Positions 52,497-61,258 of a stretch of 64,000 bases of DNA are shown here, piece after piece (position 1 is the stretch's first letter; each line of letters opens with the position of its first letter). The translations under genes were made by a program, and so were the position numbers. This DNA is from Gari tellinella. Taxonomy: Eukaryota > Mollusca > Bivalvia > Cardiida > Psammobiidae. Below the pieces are notes generated by a model. The model did not search any database. It was given only the letters and a program-made list of their open reading frames with translations, and was not told where the DNA came from. The stretch covers positions 8,060,001 to 8,124,000 of the forward strand of contig OV277867.1 of the NCBI GenBank assembly GCA_922989275.2. Direction: 5' to 3'.

Positions 52497-52679
52497 CTCT
52501 TTCCTTAAGGGTAGTTTTTGCCTATGTTTGGCAATATGACAAACAGTGAAGACCCTGATCAGAGGGCTCCTTTCGGAGCCCTCTGATCTGGGTCTTCACT
52601 GTTTGCACAGGACAAGTATACTATTCATATGTACACTGTTTGAAAAGGACGCCTATATGCGGGACTAGGGTTCAAAGGG
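52497..52679. mobile_element. Family-D TTAA element, full length, reversed
   Basis: TTAA (52493-52496) then CTCTTTCCTTAAGGG; right end GGGTTCAAAGGG then TTAA (52680-52683). Hairpin at about 52540-52606, arms CAAACAGTGAAGACCC and GGGTCTTCACTGTTTG, core GGCTCCTTTCGGAGCC. Confidence 0.8.
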
Positions 52680-52737
52680 TTAAAAAGCTTATACAAAAAA
52701 CTTTATATAAAGGAAAGATTGATTAGCTTCAGTGTAT

Positions 52738-52810
52738 TCATTGATTGCTCAATTGGAAGAGTGATTGACTAGCAATCCAATGGTCCTAGGTTCGAGTCCC
52801 ATTCGATCCA
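52738..52810 (+). pseudogene. tRNA-like sequence, near-normal spacing
   Basis: TTGCTCAATTGG (52745) is one base from box A and GGTTCGAGTCC (52789) is an exact box B at normal tRNA spacing. GATTG...CAATC could form an anticodon stem. Acceptor 5 of 7 and T stem 3 of 5 pairs, so it is probably a pseudogene. ATGTTTTAA beyond it gives a short T stop. Confidence 0.5.
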
Positions 52811-52826
52811 ATGTTTTAAAATATAG

Positions 52827-52986
52827 TATCCGATTTTATTGACTTGTCATTCCATAACACAGTGATCAAGGGAGATGTTATGTCTTGGTTTGTTAGAATT
52901 AGTGATGCTATATACGGTCCAATTATATATGTTCAATTACATGTACGTTCTTGTTTAATGACATACAAGTCAATAAAATCGGTATA
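52827..52986. repeat. 18-bp inverted repeat pair
   Basis: CCGATTTTATTGACTTGT (52830-52847) and its exact complement (52965-52982) enclose about 117 bp. It may be a small TIR element; target duplications are unclear. Confidence 0.5.
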
Positions 52987-52989
52987 TAA

Positions 52990-53860
52990 GATTTGATCGA
53001 GCTATAAAGCCACACATTGAAGTTTATAAACACGTCAACCTTTTCAAGATAGATATTACCCATGTTTAAAACAATATACATGCTAACTAATAATGCATTT
53101 GTATGACAATTTTATTTTGAGGGAAGTAACTGTATCTAAACGTCAATTTTCCCACATTTAAATAAGAATTTTTTTAATTACAACAAATCCTTACTGTAAT
53201 TTTTTTGATAATTATTTTCTGACCAACTATTTCACCAACCATATTTTTGAATAAAATGAAAAAAAATTACATTGAATGAGTCAGATTTTTGTTATTCAAT
53301 TTTTTTAAGAGATATTGGCATTTAGCAAAATTTAAATAGTTGATAACATCTTTATGAACACCTTTATTCAAAATGGTTTTTGCTTTTATTTTAATGAATG
53401 TTGTGAACAATTTACTGCGCTAGATTTATAGTCATTAGCTTTATTTAAAAATGAATTCATAAAATTCCAGGTTTTTGTTAAAAAATGAGATCTTAGAGAC
53501 AAACCAAACGATAACTTTTGCCTATATTTGCACACATTGTTTTCTTAGGCCAGTATTATTCTTCAAGCAAAGTTTCATAACACCTTTCATGGAAACTAAG
53601 CTCACCTGCGAGCTACCTTAAACATTGCACTTTCAACACATCGAGGGCTGACAACTCTTGGCTCGTTCGTCCAATATCACCCATAATCTATCTCTTTCAA
53701 GAACGTATGGCCATATACTGTATAGTATTTAAAAAAAATTGATTAAACGAAAGCATATGTGCAGATTGCATTAGCTTGACTTCCCATTGCCAAATTATCA
53801 TAAGTTAAAAATTTAGTGTTGGCAATGTTACGCCAAATTCAAGTTATTGAAAATTTGACT
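52990..53860. other. AT-rich, no gene seen
   Basis: Poly-A/T runs throughout; no supported feature. Confidence 0.45.
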
Positions 53861-53879
53861 AAACACTTATATTTTTACG

Positions 53880-53975
53880 CGTGTAAAACAGTTTGGATCC
53901 TGATCAGAGGCAACATAACCTGGTGTCTGGTCTGATATCAAACTATTTGCAAATAAAGACGAGTGTGGAGTAGCG
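53880..53975. mobile_element. Family-B hairpin remnant
   Basis: AAAACAGTTTGGATCCTGATC ... GGTCTGATATCAAACTATTTGC with a diverged core. Confidence 0.45.
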
Positions 53976-54989
53976 TGAAGTAAGACTTTGTTCATTTACA
54001 GACGATGCTGTGTTTATTATGTTACTGCAAAAACATCTTATGTAATTAAGAAATAAGCCAGAGAAAGTGATATAATCCAGAACTCAACTGCACAAAAATC
54101 CTTATAATCAAATTTACAGTGAAACACACACTACCAATATATAGCCTGGGATATACAGTGGGAATTCGTGTAAATGTTATTATTTCCCTTGAAATCAAAC
54201 GAAATACAAACTACAATTTAATAAAATTTAGAAAATCAAATCTTGACAAGATTGGCAGTACATTAAAATATCTAGATATGTATATAACACTAGAACACAT
54301 GCTTAGTGGGAGACATCATTTGTTGTTGTGTTTTGCAATTATTGTACCTGACGCTAGAGCACATGCTAGGATGGAGAAATCACTTGGTTTACTTGGGAAA
54401 TTTAGTAAAATGACGCTAGATCAAATGCTTGGTGGGGGGGGGGGGAATTACTTGTTTGTTTGGCAATTTTGTATTAAAATATGTATATGGCGCTAGAATG
54501 CATGCTTGGTGGGGGAATAATTTGTGTCCTGTAAATACGTATCAAAATAAAGATATCTATATGACGCTAGAGCACTTGCTCGGTGGGAAATTATTTGTTG
54601 TGTTGACAATGTAGTATTTACTATTTAGATATGTATATGATGCACGAATTTATGCTTTGTGGGGGTAATCATTTGTTGTGTTGACATGGTAGTATTTAAT
54701 ATTAAACAATGTATACGACGCACGATTTCATGCTTTGTGGGGATAATCATTTGTTGTGTTGACAAGAACGTATAAACTATTTAGATATGTATGTGATGCA
54801 CGAATTTATGCTTTGTGGGGGTAATCATTTGTTGTGTTGACATGGTAGTATTTAATATTAAACAATGTATACGACGCACGATTTCATGCTTTGAGGGGGT
54901 AATCATTTGTTGTGTTGACAAGAACGTATAAACTATTTAGATATGTATGTGACGCACGAATTCATACTTTGTGGGGGTTGATGAGGCAG

Positions 54990-55735
54990 TATTTACTATT
55001 TAAATATGTATATATTTACAATCGCCCCATTCAATTCCATTGACAAAAAGTGTGTTCATTTCATATAAACACCACTTTTCGAGAGGGCGGGACTTGTGGA
55101 AAAGTTTCGAAGGGGAGGCGGGGCATATGCAGTTTACATTCGCGAATTAATCTTTGGAACATCGGACAGCAAACATTTGGCGGAGTTTTTCAAAATTTGT
55201 TCTTAATCGATATATGCCTTCCTACTAGTGGACACCATGATTCCCGACTAATATTCTTCTTTATTAATGAGATAAATTGCAAGAAAATTGACATAAGATT
55301 TTAACTTATAAACAGCTCGGCTATCTCCGTTTCTTTATGACAAAAAAACCCCGATATATTTATCCTACTTTAAAATGACGTCACTTCCAATGACGTCAAA
55401 AATCGGCATTTTTCGCGCCAAACTGTCAAGTTGTTGACAATGGAACTTATTTTTTCTGCTTTCGAATGTACACAAATTCAGTAAATCGGTCATGGCTTTT
55501 CCTTATAGGGTACACATCATTCGTGTTATCTACCTCTAATATGGATAAAACATACATACGTACTAACAAAATGTTTATTTAATGTTAAAAATTACAGCAA
55601 ATATATTGTAAATATAAGAAATGAACTGAATTTTTTCGGCGTTCAAGCGAAATGATCGACAGAAAATTATCGGCAAATTTACCATGAATCGCTAGCGCGA
55701 TTCATGGTATTTGCCGATAATTTTCTGACTCGCGA
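54990..55735. mobile_element. Insertion in the satellite, ends with palindrome U
   Basis: Non-satellite sequence with ATGACGTCAC/ATGACGTCAA pairs (55375-55397) and, at its right end, a near-perfect palindrome (55661-55729) of CAGAAAATTATCGGCAAAT and complement, apex CGCTAGCG. The plan (tail plus terminal palindrome) recalls family P. No gene supported. Confidence 0.5.
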
Positions 55736-58050
55736 TATCATGCTTTGTGGGGGTAATCATTTGTTGTGTTGACAAGGTAGTATTTACTATTCAGATATAT
55801 ATAGGACGCTAGAGTTAATGTTTTGTGAGGGTAATCATTTGTTGTGTCGACAATGTAGTATTTACTATTTAGATATGTATAGGACGTTAGAGTTCATGCT
55901 TTGTGAGGGTAATCATTTGTTGTGTTGACAATGAAGTATTTACTATTTAGATATGTATAGGACGCTAGAGTACATGCTTTGTGAGGAGTAATCATTTGTT
56001 GTGTTGACAATGAAGTATTTACTATTTAGATATGTATAGGACGCTAGAGTTCATGCTTTGTGAGGGTAATCATTTGTTGTGTTGACAAGGTAGTATTTAC
56101 TATTTAGATATGTGTACGAGTTAGAGTTTATGCTTTGTGAGCGTAATTATTGGTTGTGTCGACAATGAAGTATTTACTATTTAGATATGTATAGGACGCT
56201 AGAGTTCATGCTTTGTGAGGGTAATCATTTGTTGTGTTGACAATGAAGTATTTACTATTTAGATATGTATAGGACGCTAGAGTTCATGCTTTGTGAGGGT
56301 AATCATTTGTTGTGTTGACAATGTAGTATTTGCTATTTAGATATGTATATGACGCTATAGTTCATGCTATGTAAGGGTAATCATTAATTGTATTGACAAG
56401 GTAGTATTTACTATTTAGATATGTGTACGACGTTAGAGTTTATGCTTTGTGAGGGTAATCATTGGTTGTATTGACAATGGAATATTTACTATTTAGATAT
56501 GTGTACGAGTTAGAGTTTATGCTTTGTGAGCGTAATTATTGGTTGTGTCGACAATGAAGTATTTACTATTTTGATATGTGTATGACGCTAGAGTTCATGC
56601 TTTGTGAGGGTAATCATTGGTTGTGTTGACAAGGTAGTATTTACTATTTAGATATCTATATGACGCTAGAGTTCATGCTTTGTGAGGGTAATCATTTGTT
56701 GTATTGACAATGTAGTATTTGCTATTTAGATATCTATATGACGCTAGAGTTCATGCTATGTAAGGGTAATCATTGGTTTTATTGACAAGGTAGTATTTAC
56801 TATTCAGATATGTGTACGTCGTTAGATTTTATGCTTTGTGAGGGTTATCATTGGTTGTATTGACAAGGTAGTATTTACTATTTAGATATGTATATGACGC
56901 TAGAGTGCATGCTTTGTGAGGGTAATCATTTGTTGTATTGACAATGTAGTATTTACTATTTAGATATGTGTAGGACGTTAGAGTTTATGCTTTGTGAGGG
57001 TATTCATTTGTTGTGTTGACAATGTAGTATTTACTATTTAGATATGTATAGGACGTTAGAGTCCATGCTTTGTGAGGGTACTCATTTGTTGTGTTGACAA
57101 GGTAGTATTTACTATTTAGATATGTGTACGACGTTAGAATTTATGCTTTGTTAGGGTAATCATTAGTTGTGTCGACAATGCAGTATTTACTATTTAGATA
57201 TGTATATGACGCTAGAGTGCATGTCTTGTGAGGGTAATCATTTGTTGTGTCGACAATGTAGTATTTACTATTTAGATATGTATAGGACGTTATAGTTATG
57301 CTTTGTGAGGGTTATCATTGGTTGTATTGACAATGTAGTATTTACTATTTAGATATGTATATGACGCTAGAGAGCCTGTCTTGTGAGGGTAATCATTTGT
57401 TGTGTCGACAGTGTAGTATTTACTATTTAGATATGTATACGACGTTAGAGTTTATGCTTTGTGAGGGTTATCATTGGTTGTATTTACAATGTAGTATTTA
57501 CTATTTAGATATGTATAGGACGTTAGAGTTCATGCTTTGTGAGGGTTATCATTGGTTGTATTGACAAGGTAGTATTTACTACATTATAAATATCTATATG
57601 GCGCTAGAGTTCATGCTTTGTGAGGGTAATCATTTGTTGTGTTGACAAGGTCGTCTTTAGATATCAATATGACGCGAGACCACAGGCTTGGTGGCATAAA
57701 TCATTTATTTGTGTTGGCATGGCAGTATTTGGATATCTATATGACGCGAGAGCACATACTTGTTAGGGTAATCAATTGTTGTGTTGATATGGTAGTATTT
57801 ACCAAAGACTTGAAAATTGTAATGGCTTCCCTCCTTGGCGCTCGGGATTTCGGGTTATTACGACTTGTTAGTCGGTGTCAGGATAAAGTGACCGGCCGGG
57901 TACAGTCCTAATTGTGAACCTAAAAACTGCCCCTTCTCATAATCATCAGATTATTTGGCGTAGAAGTAATAATAAGAAATATGTAAATGACGCGATAGCA
58001 CAGGTTGGATGGCGGAGATTATGTGTTGAGTTGGCATTTATATTAAGATA

Positions 58051-58194
58051 CAGTGGAGAATCTGTTATTCTTTCCCGTTTAAACGCAAACGTACGCAAAC
58101 GCAAAACACTAAAACGTAGAAAAGTACAACTTTTGGACAATAATAGTTTTAGCGTAAACGCGTTTATTGGGAAAGAATAGCAGATTCTCCACTG
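58051..58194 (+). mobile_element. Family-A MITE without hairpin (144 bp)
   Basis: CAGTGGAGAATCTG ... CAGATTCTCCACTG, TA on both sides. TTTTGGACAA is joined to TAATAGTTTTAGCG, removing the whole central hairpin and about 35 bp of flank. Everything else matches other copies closely. Confidence 0.92.
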
Positions 58195-58519
58195 TAAGTT
58201 AGGGTAATCATTTATTGTGTTGGTATGGTATTATGTAGATATCTATATGACACGAGAACACAAGCCTGTTAGGGTAATCATTTGTTGTGTTGACAAGGTA
58301 GTATTTGGATATATATAAAAGACGCTAGAGCAAAGTCTTGATTAGGGGAAATCGTTTGTTGTATTATCATGGTAGTATTTAGATATGTAACAACGGTAAA
58401 TCAGTCTGGTAAAATGTCTACTGTATTTAACACTTTGAAGGCCAATGTATTATCTCCTTTCAAATTTCAACGTTCCGCCTACTTGTATTTCTTAAATCAA
58501 ATTATTATTAGTTTAGTCA

Positions 58520-58640
58520 AGAGAAACATTAATGATGTCAAACAATTTGGGTTCTGATCACCCGCTGAGTTACTTGCCGTTTGATCAAGGTCGAAACTGT
58601 TTACAAGTATCAATGTACTCACATTTAAAGCGAATGGGTT
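58520..58640 (-). mobile_element. Family-B remnant
   Basis: GTCAAACAATTTGGGTTCTG ... GGTCGAAACTGTTTAC, CAATGTACTC and GCGAATGGGTTAA. Confidence 0.5.
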
Positions 58641-58956
58641 AATGTGTGGTGCTGTCGACAAGTCTATATTTTAAATGTCCTAAACGAGAAGTCAAGCGAC
58701 CGATAAGGAAACTAATTACAGTCTGAATTCTAGCTGTTCTATTGAACATCTAAAGGTTTATTGCGAAAGCATTTATTTTGTCGGCGATCAATGTCTGAAA
58801 TATATTAGTGTCACATACTTGAACAATAAAATAGTCGGTGGTATTTATAGCAGAAAAAGAACCTCTTTTTACTAGTTCTGTAGGGTATATTACTGCTTGA
58901 AATTGGTTATTATTGAATTTACTACCAAACCACTAACAAACGGCAGATGTCCCGTA

Positions 58957-59162
58957 CAGTAGGAAAATACGTTAAAATTTCCGATTTAAACGCAAGCGAA
59001 ACGTTAACCAATTGCAATAAACGATAAAATGACAACATATCGATAATTTTGACCATTCCTTTTAATCTGAGCGGCAACCAGTTTTGAGACTGTTCTGGAT
59101 CCAAGTGTTTGCAATAGAAATATAAACTTAAACGCGTTTATTGGGAAAAACTAACGCATTCT
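58957..59162 (+). mobile_element. Family-A MITE, heavily decayed
   Basis: CAGTAGGAAAATACG left, AACGCGTTTATTGGGAAAAAC and GCATTCTCTG right; hairpin mostly lost. Confidence 0.5.
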
Positions 59163-59254
59163 CTGATCCCAGTCCAAACATTTGACACTCATCAATTCTA
59201 TTTTATGTATAAAAACAAAGCAAATTCCAATTTATAAACAAAAACGGAGTTTAA

Positions 59255-59496
59255 CCCGTTCCCCCATAGAATCGCATTTTAGCACATTTAATTTATTCCT
59301 CCACTTAAGAAAATAGTACTTATTTAATCAGCCATGACTTTGTTTATAATAATTTTTTTCCATATTCTAGCAGTTGTAGCTTAAAGCAGGGTGAAAGTAA
59401 AGCAGAATGCGCCCTAAGGCGCATTCTGCTTTACTTTCAACCTGCTTTAAGTGATCACATGTCTTCAAAACTAGAAATGAGCTATGGGGTAACGGG
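59255..59496. mobile_element. Family-C TTAA element, full length
   Basis: TTAA (59251-59254) then CCCGTTCCCCCATAGAATCG; right end GAGCTATGGGGTAACGGG then TTAA (59497-59500). Perfect hairpin at about 59380-59449 (AAAGCAGGGTGAAAGTAAAGC, core GCGCCCTAAGGCGC). Confidence 0.85.
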
Positions 59497-59500
59497 TTAA

Positions 59501-59870
59501 GCAGATGCCAATATGCCAGTGACTGAGCAAGGCAGAGTATTACGTCAAAATAGCAGTGAAAGTGTTAATGACGTGAATCGTTTTTGTGTAATTATATTTA
59601 ATGCCGAAAAAAAGTACTGTTTTGTTTACAGCGAAAATGTTTTTTGGCAAGTGAGTGTTCGGATTCTCTCTCGAAGAATTAACGGCGTAACAGAAATGTG
59701 ATTGTTAAATGCAGTATTAAAACAATGTACATTTTGTACTATGTATAGAAACTCAGTAAACAATTTTTTTATGAACATTTTCTTTGATATATCTATGCAT
59801 ATGTGTAGTTAACGAAAATAATGTGTTCATACTAAATCTAAAGTGAAAACTTCTGCATTAAGTTTACTTC
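59501..59870. other. No gene seen
   Basis: A 62-codon frame at 59513-59701 has no recognisable features. Confidence 0.35.
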
Positions 59871-59874
59871 GCAA

Positions 59875-60030
59875 TAACCCTTCCTCTGCATTATCGCGAG
59901 TACAATGCTCATTTGCAAACAGTTTGGTTCCTGATCAGACGCCGCTTGACGCGGCATCTGAGTAGAATCCAAACTGTTTGGCACTCGTATGGATATTTTT
60001 TCAATCAATTTACCTAACATAATTATCTTT
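59875..60030 (-). mobile_element. Family-B element in the LINE 5' flank
   Basis: ACCCTTCCTCTGC left, hairpin at about 59915-59981 (arm AAACAGTTTGGTTCCTGATC), then CACTCGTATGGATATTTTTTC. The right end is not found; LINE sequence begins within a few tens of bases. Confidence 0.55.
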
Positions 60031-60036
60031 ATCCAG

Positions 60037-61258
60037 GTTTTGCAGAATCAGTATGGACTATGTGGCATACCTAAATGGGTCGATTCATACTTAAGGCCAC
60101 GCACATGTAGTGTCAACGTATAATCAACCTTCTCAACTCCACGTACATTACAATACATTCTTCCCAGGGTAGTTGCTTAGGTCCACGGCTGTTTTTAACG
60201 AATGATGGAACATTATTTGAAGTAATTCCATAATCAATTTAGATGTATGGCTTTGCCGATGATAACATAGTCAATAAACGGTTTAGACCCACATTGATGG
60301 AGCAGAAGGAGCAAGCAATTTGTGAACTAGAAACATGTGCAGTTGTGATTGATAACTGGATGAAACGCAACAAATTTAAAACGAACACGCAAAAAACAGA
60401 GTTTATATTATTTGACAGCAGACAACATATTGATTAAATGCTCCGTAACATAAATAGATATTTCTGGTGATAAAATCAAATATGTCAACTGTATACGGTA
60501 CTTAGGTGCATTCTTAGATCAAAACCTAAACTTCAAAGACCATAATAAACGGAAGTGTCAAATAGCTATGTTTAACTACCTTAGGATAAAAAGTATTAGA
60601 AAATATCTTTCCAAGGATGCTACTGAGATTCTTGTTCTATCACTAGTCATTTCAAATTTAGATTATTGTAAAGCAAGCTTGTATGGAATCTCTCAGTGTG
60701 ATCTGCAAAAAATGCAAAGAATACAAAACATGTATGCCAAGCTTGTTTTGAAACTAAGCAAGTATGATAGTTCAAGGCAGGCTTTATACCAAGTGCTATT
60801 AAGGCCAGAATTAAATTTAAGCTGTAAACTGTTATGTTCAACTGTTCAGTTGGTCGGGCTCAAGCTTATTTAACTGAACAGTTGACAGAGCAGGTAACAA
60901 TGCGTAGTTTAAGATCTTCAGTTTCTGTAACAGGTTGCTACAATTTCCCATTTAATAGACGTAAAACCTTCGCCGAAAGAGTTTTTAAAACTGCCGGTCC
61001 AAAATTATGGGACAATCTACCACCACGTGTGAGAAATTCTGAATCAGTGAGTGTTTTCAAGAGAAATCTCGAAACACTATTTTTCAGAAAATTTGACTCG
61101 TGGTTTAAGTAAATACGTGAACAAGAATATTTGTCAGTCTTCGTTATATATAGAGATAGTACTGCTATGTGTACTTTGCTTGTATTGATTGTTCATTGTT
61201 ATTTATCACTCATTGAATATACTATGTGTTAATCAAATTAATCAGTTTCAGTTTCAAT
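60037..61258 (+). pseudogene. Dead non-LTR retrotransposon, 3' half (CR1/Jockey-type RT)
   Basis: Reverse transcriptase segments in order: WVDSYLRPR (60088), SQGSCLGPRLF (60162, the LGP motif), YGFADDN (60246, catalytic FADD), IRYLGAFLDQN (60491), SNLDYCKASLYG (60649), and the C-terminal RVFKTAGPKLWDNLPPRVR block (60979) ending at a stop at 61110. At least three frame changes (between 60118 and 60162, near 60440-60470 and near 60840) and stops (TAA, TAG at 60223-60242) break it. The 3' untranslated part ends in CAGTTTCAGTTTCAATT. The 5' part, endonuclease included, is absent. Confidence 0.8.

Larger units (their letters stand above)
54270..58375 (+). repeat. 78-bp satellite
   Basis: Units of TAGTATTTACTATTTAGATA, GACGCTAGAGTTCATGC, TTTGTGAGGGTAATCAT and TTGTTGTGTTGACAATG repeat every 78 bp, most uniform between 55737 and 57640 (about 24 units). 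A 156-bp dimer pattern is visible at 54600-54985 (GATGCACGAATTTATGC at 54639 and 54795). Edges are diverged. Interrupted by a ~750-bp insertion (54990-55735) and an A copy (58051). Confidence 0.9.

Noticed and set aside
55050..55304. 84-codon frame in the satellite insertion
   Set aside because: No domain or codon pattern, and the insertion is better explained as a P-like foldback element.
57355..57564. 26-residue repeat protein
   Set aside because: The satellite unit length is divisible by three, so frames persist by arithmetic. Stops appear in most other units.
60243..61112. Several small separate genes
   Set aside because: They are consecutive pieces of one frameshifted reverse transcriptase, in motif order.
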